Assembly: GCF_020524325.1 (NCBI RefSeq)
Contig: NZ_JAIVKY010000009.1
Span: forward strand, 1 to 64,000
Direction of reading: 5' to 3'
Origin: Sutcliffiella horikoshii
GTDB lineage: Bacteria > Bacillota > Bacilli > Bacillales > Bacillaceae_I
Length of the DNA stretch: 64,000 bases
This document shows, piece after piece, positions 44,980-53,152 of this stretch. Numbering within the stretch: position 1 is the first letter of the stretch; every line of letters starts with the position of its first letter. The notes under the pieces were generated by a model that was given only the letters and a program-made list of their open reading frames with translations, did no database searches and was not told where the DNA came from. The translations under genes and the position numbers were made by a program.

Positions 44980-46728
44980 CTATCTTATCCCTTCCTCCTC
45001 CGCCTCCAACAACATTTCCGCCACAAGCCATCGCAATGTCTCTTGGAAAACGGTCTGATCCTCAGCAGGCGTCAATGGCACAAGACTGATACTTTTCCCT
45101 GCCAGCTCCTCCACTTCAATCCCGCCATGCTTTTCCGGATAGAGCACAAGTACCTGATGAACAGGACGATACTTCTGCCAACGCTTTTTTCCATAGATAT
45201 AGGGAGATCTCACGTTATCGGCATAGCTAGTCAGCTGCCTCATCGAATCTGTCAGCGCATGACGTTTGCGATACTTCATGTCAATCATAATGGTGCCAAT
45301 ATAGACTTCCCGCAAGAATAGATCCATCCGTACATCCGGGTTATTATTGGTCCCAGTCGTATACACTGGCACCGTCCATTTATCCGTTGCTTCCGGATGG
45401 CTCGGGATGGTTCCGTCATAGGTAATATGCAAAGAGATATCCCCAAACCTATATTGAATCATATTATCCTTTGCAACAGGCATACTAGTTATCTCAAAAC
45501 TGCCACGCCCCCCATGCTCTCCACTGCCCCGCTTACCAAACACATCCACCACCTGCAGCCAACCCCAAATCTCGTATAACTGATCTGTCCGTTTCCACTG
45601 CTGACCAAGCCCTGTGTGCACGGGAAGCTCATCTCCTTGAAGTGCCTGGTCAATTTGATAGAGCTTTCGGTACCTTACATCCACAAACATCACTGTCGGA
45701 ACAGCAAGCGCCTTCCTGTAAGAAACTTCCTGATACCAGTGACTGGATTTGACCAGACTTAACGCACCACTCATGCGCATTGCTTTCCCGCGATATTCCT
45801 TTAATTCCTCCACAAGGCGCCGTTTTCTCTCCAATGGAAGGGAAATGGAGAACGAATAATCCTTACGGCTCGATAACCCTTTGATGGTCGTATCCATACA
45901 AGCCACAAACTCATGCAACAATCGATTCCATTTTTCCAAAATTGCCTTTAACATCTGATTTTCCGGCAGGTCATAATTGATCCGCTTTTGCACGGATTTC
46001 ACCAGATTCATCGTATCAGGACGTTTCAGCCGATGCTGAATGGACACAACGTCCACATGCGCAGGCATTTCAGCGGGTTGCATCTGGTATTCCTTCGCAA
46101 CCGATGACCGCACCTTTTGGGCAAGGTCTGAAACAATGGCGTAAATATCGGTAAAATAATGCTGCAACACCTGGTACTGGCGAAACAATACCGGATCAAT
46201 CCGCAAAGCTGCTAAACTCTTTGGGCTATGCTGTTTGCGGATGACGTCAAGCGCCACACCCTTTAATTTCCCATCCACATCAGAACGCATCGTTGCAAGC
46301 TGATCGTCAAATAACCTATTCGAAATAACTTTCACGAGCGTGTAAAACGTCCTCCCATCCGACGCTTCCACCCTCAAGCTATACAACCCGGGAATATAAG
46401 GATAATAATTATCGGATGTTGAATGCCTGAAAAGCGTTACATGACCATTGCAACCAAGATAATTTTCCTCTGAATCAGAATCCACCAGCAATCTGTCATC
46501 CCCAAGCCCATCAAATCCGTCCATATAACATCTAGCACCCTGATCCTCGCATCGAAACCGCAGCTCAAGATTCACGTTTTCGCGAATCTCCGTATACACA
46601 TGAACAGATTCATCCCAGTCTGAAAGGTGCTCGACAAAGCTTTGAACCTCTGTATCCTCCCGAGATCCGTTTTGAAAAACATGTGTGAAAATAACCGAAA
46701 AGGGCTGTGTGCTACATGGTGTATCCAT
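44980..46728 (-). CDS. DUF2357/PD-(D/E)XK nuclease, McrC-like subunit
   Basis: A 582-aa protein. The N-terminal two-thirds (beta-rich to about 150, then helical to about 330) fits DUF2357, and residues about 455-560 look like the PDDEXK_7 nuclease: NPDVRMDLFL, then IMIDMKYRKRH giving the PD...D-x-K core, with a later helix. This is the McrC role: a nuclease driven by a McrB-type NTPase. It overlaps the McrB-like gene by 17 bp and lacks a strong ribosome site, implying translational coupling. No methylation-sensing domain could be named. Function as a Type IV-like restriction or RNA-targeting nuclease is inferred. Confidence 0.8.
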   Translation of the reverse strand: MDTPCSTQPFSVIFTHVFQNGSREDTEVQSFVEHLSDWDESVHVYTEIRENVNLELRFRCEDQGARCYMDGFDGLGDDRLLVDSDSEENYLGCNGHVTLFRHSTSDNYYPYIPGLYSLRVEASDGRTFYTLVKVISNRLFDDQLATMRSDVDGKLKGVALDVIRKQHSPKSLAALRIDPVLFRQYQVLQHYFTDIYAIVSDLAQKVRSSVAKEYQMQPAEMPAHVDVVSIQHRLKRPDTMNLVKSVQKRINYDLPENQMLKAILEKWNRLLHEFVACMDTTIKGLSSRKDYSFSISLPLERKRRLVEELKEYRGKAMRMSGALSLVKSSHWYQEVSYRKALAVPTVMFVDVRYRKLYQIDQALQGDELPVHTGLGQQWKRTDQLYEIWGWLQVVDVFGKRGSGEHGGRGSFEITSMPVAKDNMIQYRFGDISLHITYDGTIPSHPEATDKWTVPVYTTGTNNNPDVRMDLFLREVYIGTIMIDMKYRKRHALTDSMRQLTSYADNVRSPYIYGKKRWQKYRPVHQVLVLYPEKHGGIEVEELAGKSISLVPLTPAEDQTVFQETLRWLVAEMLLEAEEEGIR

Positions 46729-48742
46729 TATATTTCAGCTCTTTCGCTTTTTGTTTAATGACATTTCTGCTTTCCTTAAAAATCGATACATTTGTATACC
46801 GATCAAATAACCGGATAATCAAACTGCCTTCCACGGTATCTTTTTCACGGTTGTAGCGACCAAGCAGTTCCCTTAGCTGATCTTCAGACCCTCTCACCTT
46901 CGTCAGGATACGCTGGACAACTTGAAGATCAAAGGCATCCTCCCGTAAAATGTAGTCCTGCACCGGAAGATTCCCCAAATACTGATCAATCTGCTTCACA
47001 ATTCGCGGACCTACCCCAACCTGCTTGTTCACATTTTGCATCATTTGGTGAACCTCCCACAATAATGCAAGTTCATCATCATGAAGACTTAAACTTCTAT
47101 TTTTATATTGAAAAGATTCAAACGTGTCATAATCGACTTCATCTGCCCGAGCGACCATCCCTTTTTTCTTTTCCGGAAGCTGTTTCATCTCCGTGAACGG
47201 CATCACATCTAGTGACAATACATTTGCCCGGTCCAACACTTTATCTGAAAAATGATACGTCGACTCATCCATATTGACGGTTCCGACAAACAAAACGTTT
47301 TCACGGATTACGATAGTCGGCGGGTATTGAGCAGAATTGTATAACCTGCTCTCTAAATCATCGTTATACAGTCTCAACACACGCTTCCCATGATCCATTT
47401 CCAAAATCGATAAGAATTGAGAAAAATAATGCTCCACTCTTGCCAAGTTCATCTCATCAAAACAGATAATGTACAGTCTGTCCTTGTCATCTTCTGCCTT
47501 TCGAAGAGCATTGATCAGCCCCGAATCGCCTGGACGGTACACCATGTTCAGCGTATCCGCATAACCAATCAGATCTGAATCCGATGTCCAGGACGGACTT
47601 ACCGGAATGACCGTCAGCTGCTCTCCTTTTAACCCAAGAGACTGACTATACAACTCCACCAATTTCGTTTTCCCCGTTCCGCTCATCCCAGACAAAATGA
47701 CAAGAGAGGACGACTTCATGGAGGTGTGAAAATTGATCAGATTCTCTTTCCGATAAATGAGTCCGGCATCCTGCGTATGGCTGTATAGAAGCTCCAAAAA
47801 CTCTTGTTCCTTTTCATTTCCTTTTGGGGCAGAAACGTTGATTTCACTTGAAGGCTTTTCCATAACCGATACGGCAACCTCTTGCCTGCTGCTTTGAATT
47901 TCCGGGGAGGTTTGCGGTTCTATGGAAGGTGGCCCACTCCCCGTATCTTGAAGATAGTTTTCTCGAGCAGACTCGCTAGCTGGGACCTTTACCGCCTCTT
48001 GTTCTTCTATACGATGCAATAATTCTTCATAAATCCCAATCGGCACAAATGCAACATTTGGACTCTCATCCGTAAGGTAGCACTCATCCAGCCACTCTTC
48101 TTCCAAGTCAGCCTTCTTCAACTCATCCCTCAATTCAAAGTTGAAACCACCATGTGCGTACTGATGTTTTTCAAACACGCCGTACACAGAGAAATGTTCG
48201 TCCTCGTCCGTTTCTTCTTTCCAAAGCACAATAGGTGGCGTGTCATTTGTCTCATGTGACACTTCAGCTATGCGCCCGACAAATTTCTTATCCACAAGCC
48301 TTGAAGTAAATTCCCTTTGATCCAGCCCACTTAATTTTTTGCTGAATATAGGAACAGGAATCAGCTTTAAGTCCTTTTCATAGCTTGGTAGCTTTGGCAT
48401 CACCCTCACTCCGAACATGTTATACACTTCTTCATGATTGTAACGAATGCGTTTTTCCACTTTGAAAATTAACAGCCGATCATCCAGCCATTCGCGTAAC
48501 TTTTCTTTACGGATAAATTCTGGCTGCGTATAATCATCCTCAAATCCCCATTTTTCCAAATCGGAATAAAACCCGGTCACCGCTTTGACATTCGGAAAAC
48601 TTTCGGCAGGTTGCGAAATGATTCGGACAAAAAACTGGAGACTGTCCTGCTTATTTATTAAAATCGAGTCCCGGTACAGTAGCTCACTCTGATCAACATC
48701 TGCCAGCACACCAACTAAGTCATTCTCCCAAACCTTATTCAT
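46712..48742 (-). CDS. McrB-like AAA+ NTPase
   Basis: A 676-aa protein. The N-terminal 330 residues hold beta-rich, unassigned sequence and a Ser/Pro/Glu-rich linker (about 275-320); the AAA+ module begins near 325. Walker A GMSGTGKT is at about 351-358 and Walker B with the McrB hallmark IICFDEMNLARVEHYFSQFL near 423-443; the sensor region GTVNMDESTYHF and DKVLDRANVL follow. This is the motor of McrBC-type restriction systems, probably GTP- or ATP-driven. I begin it at the ATG at 48742; a TTG nine bases earlier overlaps the previous stop. It is the middle gene of a three-gene operon. Confidence 0.86.
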   Translation of the reverse strand: MNKVWENDLVGVLADVDQSELLYRDSILINKQDSLQFFVRIISQPAESFPNVKAVTGFYSDLEKWGFEDDYTQPEFIRKEKLREWLDDRLLIFKVEKRIRYNHEEVYNMFGVRVMPKLPSYEKDLKLIPVPIFSKKLSGLDQREFTSRLVDKKFVGRIAEVSHETNDTPPIVLWKEETDEDEHFSVYGVFEKHQYAHGGFNFELRDELKKADLEEEWLDECYLTDESPNVAFVPIGIYEELLHRIEEQEAVKVPASESARENYLQDTGSGPPSIEPQTSPEIQSSRQEVAVSVMEKPSSEINVSAPKGNEKEQEFLELLYSHTQDAGLIYRKENLINFHTSMKSSSLVILSGMSGTGKTKLVELYSQSLGLKGEQLTVIPVSPSWTSDSDLIGYADTLNMVYRPGDSGLINALRKAEDDKDRLYIICFDEMNLARVEHYFSQFLSILEMDHGKRVLRLYNDDLESRLYNSAQYPPTIVIRENVLFVGTVNMDESTYHFSDKVLDRANVLSLDVMPFTEMKQLPEKKKGMVARADEVDYDTFESFQYKNRSLSLHDDELALLWEVHQMMQNVNKQVGVGPRIVKQIDQYLGNLPVQDYILREDAFDLQVVQRILTKVRGSEDQLRELLGRYNREKDTVEGSLIIRLFDRYTNVSIFKESRNVIKQKAKELKYNGYTM

Positions 48743-48747
48743 CTCTC

Positions 48748-49824
48748 TCAACCTTTCTCTATATAACGTTTCATTGTCGGGAAATCGCTAAATTCTTTAA
48801 TATTTTTCTGTACCGTCCGTTTTATTTTCCTTCTCATCTGCGGCGGCACAAGATACGTCATCATCCAAACCTCATCGCATGTTTCAAGTAAATCCGACTC
48901 TAACGCTTTTGGAACGTCCTTTAGTTCCAACACATGAAAACTGTGTTTTGCTGAATTTTCTGTTAATTTATTTTTAGGGTCTCCCACCAAAACGATTTCC
49001 TTTTGGTCCGTTGCAGTAGATTGTTTTTCTTCCACCTTAGCTGTTGTTGCGGCCACTTCTTGTTGTTGATGAAGCAACATCGCGTTTAAGCGGGAAATTT
49101 CCCCCTTCAACTTTGCCACTTCCTCTTTCAACGCTTCATTTTCCTCTGCGGTTTTCTTGTTATTTTCAACCGTCTCCCTGTGTTGCGCCCGTTCTGTTCC
49201 AAGTTCCTGCTGCAGCTTTAACTTCTCGCTCAATGCTGATTGTTTCTCTTCCTTAGATTGCTGCTTTAACTGTGAGTACTTTTTTTCCCACTCCGCTATT
49301 TTCGCACGCAGATCCTTGTTCTTGTCTTCGGATTTATTCCACTTTTTCTCCCACTCCGATTGGGAGACGAATTCTGCTTTTTCAGGTGAAGTTTCTTCTT
49401 TCTCTTTTTCCTGCCTGTCTACAAGACTACTTAAATCATCCACATTATATTTTTCTAGCAACGTCTCTTCCAGCTCCAGCGCAAGCTTTTCAAACTTCTC
49501 CTCTTCGCTCGCATATAAGCCACCAAGAATTAAATGCAGCTCTTTACCTTCTTCATATATTTCAATCAATGCATCCAGCGTAATCTCTTCTCCTTTGTCC
49601 GCCGGTTCATCTGCTTCGTCATCGTTTATGGTGTAATAAGCTTTTATCATTTTTAGATTTCGCGGTTTCAAGGCCTCTGCGATAACCATCGCCCTTGCGT
49701 GTTTTATATTTTCTTGATTTATTTGGCGAAAGCCTTTTACCTGTATCGACCAAAAGTCCACTAACTCCACCAATTCCACATCCGGAATCGTACTAAATAC
49801 CTTTTTCCATGTTTCCCTGCTCAA
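48748..49824 (-). CDS. Coiled-coil protein at the head of the McrBC-like operon
   Basis: A 358-aa protein I cannot assign. Residues 1-120 are helical and mildly acidic; 125-275 form a long, highly charged coiled coil (repeated EKK, EEK and KLK segments); 280-358 are a compact alpha/beta region (EIVLVGDPKNKL, then DEVWMMTYLVPPQMRRKIKR). It starts with TTG eight bases after GAGGGGGT. Its stop is five bases before the McrB start. The combination of coiled coil, McrB and McrC recalls coiled-coil nuclease tandem (CoCoNuT) systems derived from McrBC, though here the coil is a separate gene. Confidence 0.75.
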   Translation of the reverse strand: MSRETWKKVFSTIPDVELVELVDFWSIQVKGFRQINQENIKHARAMVIAEALKPRNLKMIKAYYTINDDEADEPADKGEEITLDALIEIYEEGKELHLILGGLYASEEEKFEKLALELEETLLEKYNVDDLSSLVDRQEKEKEETSPEKAEFVSQSEWEKKWNKSEDKNKDLRAKIAEWEKKYSQLKQQSKEEKQSALSEKLKLQQELGTERAQHRETVENNKKTAEENEALKEEVAKLKGEISRLNAMLLHQQQEVAATTAKVEEKQSTATDQKEIVLVGDPKNKLTENSAKHSFHVLELKDVPKALESDLLETCDEVWMMTYLVPPQMRRKIKRTVQKNIKEFSDFPTMKRYIEKG

Positions 49825-50139
49825 TTGAATGACCCCCTCTTATTTCTTGTGAATCTCCTGTTTTCTTTGGTACTCTATTAAGTAATGACACTTCTAATTC
49901 TACATGAATACACGCGTTTTTGTAAGGTTTCGAAAATTTAAACATAGAACTATCTTCCTAGAGAGCTCTTTTCAAGTCGGCAATTGGACTTTTTACTTCT
50001 TACCTACTTTAGAAATCGCAAGTAGTATGCTTCATATGACAGAGAAAAGAGCACGACAGTAAGTTATATTACGGCTAATTTAACTATGCGAAACAACAAC
50101 AAATTTTACGAAAACAGTCCGCTAGAGAGGTGATTGGTT
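49825..50139. other. Divergent intergenic region between the McrBC-like operon and the GIY-YIG gene
   Basis: This 315-bp AT-rich spacer holds no gene. On the minus strand TTACAA, 17 bp, then TAGAAT (49897-49902) is a plausible promoter for the coiled-coil gene. I found no LexA box (CGAACn4GTTCG) ahead of the nuclease gene. Confidence 0.5.
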
Positions 50140-51204
50140 ATGAGTCTTTTAGAAAAAATCAAAGAAATCCCTGCAACACCAGGCGTTTATCTAATGAAAG
50201 ACTCTCTAGGCCAAGTCATCTATGTTGGAAAATCAAAACGCCTTCGTCAACGGGTTCAGTCTTACTTTAGGGAGTCTTCCGCTCACTCAAACAAAGTCCG
50301 AAAACTTGTCAAACATATAAGAGATATAGAAATCATCGAAACAGACACGGAATTTGAAGCCCTTCTGCTCGAATGGCAGCTCATCCAAGAAATACGCCCA
50401 CAATACAACCGGCAAATGAAAACACCAGAGGCTTTCCTCTATCTAACCATCCGAAAAGTCGGCAAGCTCTATCGCCTCCGCCCATCCACCCAACCCTTGC
50501 GTGGAGGCGATGGCTGGAGCTTTGGACCATATACAAGCAGAAAAACAGTCAGTTTTGCAATACAAGGATTGAAAGATGTGTACCGACTAAACTGCTCTAA
50601 CCCCGCCATTAATGGTTCCCCCTGTCTAAACTACTCCCTTGGCCTATGCCGTGGCATCTGTCTTGGCGGCAAAGCGGTAGGTGAATACAATGCAATAGTG
50701 GAACAGCTCATCGCCTTGCTTAACGGGGAAAGTCCCGAGTTGCTGGAAGACATGCAGCGAGAGATGCAGCAGCTTGCTGCCAACTTGGATTTTGAGCGTG
50801 CAGCCAGATACCGCAACTGCATTCAATCCTTGCAGGCACTCCTGCAAAAAGAAGATGTGATGGACTTTACGGAAGGCAATCATTTAATGTTGGTGGCGGA
50901 AAAGCTGGATGAACAAAGGGTGAAGTGCTTTTTGATTAGGAGGACGGATGTATTGTTTAGTGAGGTTTATGGCGGTGAAAACGGAGTGGATGAGGAAGTC
51001 CTTCAGGATATTATCGCGAGGCTCTCGGATGAACTTTCTGACGCTCCCTCAGCTGCAGCGCGTGAAGTTAGCCGCTTTGAAATCGATAAAGCGCAAATTA
51101 TCTATAGTTATTTGCGGAGTGGGAAATGTAAGTATAAAATGATCGGTCACGAGGATTTTGGTGCGTTGGAATCGATGATTTCTGAGATTTTTTCAAAGGA
51201 ATAG
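50140..51204 (+). CDS. UvrC-like GIY-YIG endonuclease lacking the C-terminal half (Cho-like)
   Basis: A 354-aa protein equal to the N-terminal half of UvrC. It has the GIY-YIG domain (GVYLMKDSLGQVIYVGKS at 13-30, with the catalytic Glu in TEFEALLLEWQLI), the Cys cluster (CSNPAINGSPCLNYSLGLCRGIC) typical of UvrC, and a UvrB-binding UVR helix pair (LDFERAARYRNCIQSL). The RNase-H-like 5' nuclease and HhH domains of full UvrC (about 600 aa) are absent, as in E. coli Cho (295 aa). It probably makes 3' incisions in UvrB-bound DNA. ATG at 50140 follows AGAGGTGA. It sits inside the island but on the opposite strand. Confidence 0.88.
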   Translation: MSLLEKIKEIPATPGVYLMKDSLGQVIYVGKSKRLRQRVQSYFRESSAHSNKVRKLVKHIRDIEIIETDTEFEALLLEWQLIQEIRPQYNRQMKTPEAFLYLTIRKVGKLYRLRPSTQPLRGGDGWSFGPYTSRKTVSFAIQGLKDVYRLNCSNPAINGSPCLNYSLGLCRGICLGGKAVGEYNAIVEQLIALLNGESPELLEDMQREMQQLAANLDFERAARYRNCIQSLQALLQKEDVMDFTEGNHLMLVAEKLDEQRVKCFLIRRTDVLFSEVYGGENGVDEEVLQDIIARLSDELSDAPSAAAREVSRFEIDKAQIIYSYLRSGKCKYKMIGHEDFGALESMISEIFSKE

Positions 51205-51537
51205 TAGAGAAATCATCTCTGGCCAACCAATTTTCGCATGAAATGGTTGGCTTTCATTGTGTTTTTTCAGGTATACTCTCGAGTTGGTGCCGAAATTGGA
51301 CAAGTTCGTGCGGAAATCACTCGAGTTCGTGCCAAATCGGGGCAAGTTCGTGCGGAAATCACTCGAGTTCGTGCCAAATCGGGGCAAGTTCGTGCGGAAA
51401 TCACTCGAGTTCGTGCCAAATCGGGGCAAGTTCGTGCCAAAATGCCCCTAGTTCGTGCCAAACAAGCAAACACATCAAAAATAAAGAAGCATGGAAAGGG
51501 GCACTCGCCCTTCACATGCTTCCAACCTTCATCAACC
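51205..51537. repeat. 21-bp phased GTTCGTGC array between convergent genes
   Basis: GTTCGTGC (first copy GTTGGTGC) begins at 51283, 51304, 51325, 51346, 51367, 51388, 51409, 51430 and 51451, nine copies exactly 21 bp apart. Units alternate between CCAAATCGGGGCAA and GGAAATCACTCGA, giving a 42-bp higher-order period. All three plus frames are open only because 21 is divisible by three. No gene otherwise. Confidence 0.9.
51475..51523 (-). terminator. Terminator of the CARF-HEPN gene
   Basis: GAAGCATG pairs with CATGCTTC, with an inner AAGGG/CCCTT stem, followed on the minus strand by TTTATTTTTG. Confidence 0.75.
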
Positions 51538-52995
51538 TCACACACTCACTAACCTACTTCTCAAACTAATATTCACAAACGAATAGGCACTGGAAAACTC
51601 CTCAAAACCTACCGCAGAATCCAGCGTGTGTTTATCATGATTCCACACAAAGTTACTCAAGCCCTTAATCCGGTTATAGAACCCTTCCACCTGCTCTTCT
51701 GTCAACAGTTCAAACCCATGAACAAGACGGCTTTTATTCCGCAAGGTAATCATGTTATTCATATCTGCAAGTCCAATATCGCGAATCATTGGCTCTTGCA
51801 GTGCCCTTAGCAAAATCATCCCGCTCATCAGGGTTATTTTGTTTGGAAAATAATGCAGCGGCCGGTAATTCGGAAATACCTGCTCCCCTAGCACATTGTA
51901 ATCCTTCAACAACTGTTTCTGATCCAAATGACTGAAGCTTGCATTGGTCGTATAAATACCATGCTTCAACAACAACCTCTGAACCGTCATCTCCAAACAT
52001 CTATACGTCAAAAGGGCGGTAATATCATGTTTGTTATTGGATTTATAGTGCTTTGTCATCTCAAACAAATAAGCATAAAGATGCCAGTATAACTGATCAT
52101 TGCTCAGTTTTTCACGGTCGGAGCGGTCATGTAATGTCATCAGCGGTTCGATCGCTTTCAACTGCTTACGCAATTCATCGGTAGGCACCTCTGATAACTC
52201 CATTCGTTCGGCCCATTCCACCGCTTTCCTTATGTAGTCATGTGCCTGATCAAACCGCATCGATTCCAGATGAGCATAACCAACAGCCAGATTTTCAAGC
52301 ACCTCATACTTACGAGGATTGATCACCCGCTCCTTAATAGCCTTAAAAATCTCTGCCGCCGCTTCAAAATCCTCACTGTTGAACTTGGCAATGCCACGCT
52401 TATATTCATTCTGTCCAAACACCACAAGCGGGTCCTGCAGAATCATCGGCTCCTCTTTTCCAAGATAGCCGCTACCGGATTCCTCCTTATGAATATAAAG
52501 CAGGTCCATCCCAAGATGATTTGCCGTCAGCGTGCACCCGGTCACCATACTTTTCGTACCATCCGTAATGTCAATGGCCACCCTATTAAGCTTGTTCTCT
52601 TGCATAATTCTATTCTTTTCAATGAACTTGTTAATCATTTCATAAACATCTGTGCCATTCGTTTTCCGGATGACTTCATGATCGCACTGCGTATGAATTA
52701 ACTCAGCCCTTTTACAAATCTCATCCACATACTGCTCCGTATCCTCTGAACATAGGAAGAAGACTCGCTTAGGTCTCAACGCCTTAATCCACATCACCAG
52801 TGGCTCGATGTTGTAGCCGACAGTCATGATCAGATAGTCGTACTCCTGTATTTCTCGGTTTGCCTGTTTTTCAGCTACCTTTTTCTGAAAATTAAAACAG
52901 ACACTATCAAACAAGTGCTGAAAATAATATTCCCTGGCTACTTCTCTATTTTCGTGGAGTTTTTCGTAATAATTTGAAAGGTGTTGTCTCATCAT
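51538..52995 (-). CDS. CARF-HEPN protein of the Cas02710 (TIGR02710) type
   Basis: A 485-aa protein. The N-terminal Rossmann-like CARF domain shows the two ligand segments of the Cas02710 family: LIMTVGYNIEPLVMWIKALRP (TVG at 58-60) and VAIDITDGTKSMVTG (DGTKSM at 145-150). The C-terminal helical domain carries a HEPN motif, RNKSRLVHGF, with Arg419 and His426. In related proteins a cyclic oligoadenylate bound by CARF activates the HEPN RNase. No Cas10, other cas gene or CRISPR array is in the window, so it appears to be an orphan. It has its own promoter and terminator. The ATG follows AGGAGG by nine bases. Confidence 0.85.
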   Translation of the reverse strand: MMRQHLSNYYEKLHENREVAREYYFQHLFDSVCFNFQKKVAEKQANREIQEYDYLIMTVGYNIEPLVMWIKALRPKRVFFLCSEDTEQYVDEICKRAELIHTQCDHEVIRKTNGTDVYEMINKFIEKNRIMQENKLNRVAIDITDGTKSMVTGCTLTANHLGMDLLYIHKEESGSGYLGKEEPMILQDPLVVFGQNEYKRGIAKFNSEDFEAAAEIFKAIKERVINPRKYEVLENLAVGYAHLESMRFDQAHDYIRKAVEWAERMELSEVPTDELRKQLKAIEPLMTLHDRSDREKLSNDQLYWHLYAYLFEMTKHYKSNNKHDITALLTYRCLEMTVQRLLLKHGIYTTNASFSHLDQKQLLKDYNVLGEQVFPNYRPLHYFPNKITLMSGMILLRALQEPMIRDIGLADMNNMITLRNKSRLVHGFELLTEEQVEGFYNRIKGLSNFVWNHDKHTLDSAVGFEEFSSAYSFVNISLRSRLVSV

Positions 52996-53039
52996 AATCT
53001 CAAGCCTCCTTAATATGTTATTAGTATCCCATAGTGATA

Positions 53040-53100
53040 ATAGTAAAAATATCCTATTAATATTATAAAAGAAACTATATCTTTAAACCATATAGTACCA
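53040..53100 (-). promoter_or_regulatory. Promoter of the CARF-HEPN gene
   Basis: TATAAT on the minus strand at 53062-53067 with a weak -35 (TGGTTT, 17 bp away), about 65 bp upstream of the start codon and downstream of the previous operon's terminator. Confidence 0.5.
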
Positions 53101-53103
53101 CCT

Positions 53104-53131
53104 AAAAACCCCTTTTCAATGAAAAGAGGCT
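53104..53131 (-). terminator. Terminator of the tubulin-like operon
   Basis: CCTCTTTTC and GAAAAGGGG pair, followed by TTTTTAGG on the minus strand, just past the 1278-aa gene. Confidence 0.75.
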
Positions 53132-53152
53132 TTCAAATTTAGAACTATCCGA

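Noticed and set aside
51238-51569. Overlapping open frames with repetitive VRAEITRVRAKSGQ-like peptides
   Set aside because: All three plus frames and one minus frame are open because the repeat length is a multiple of three; there is no ribosome site and no recognisable protein.
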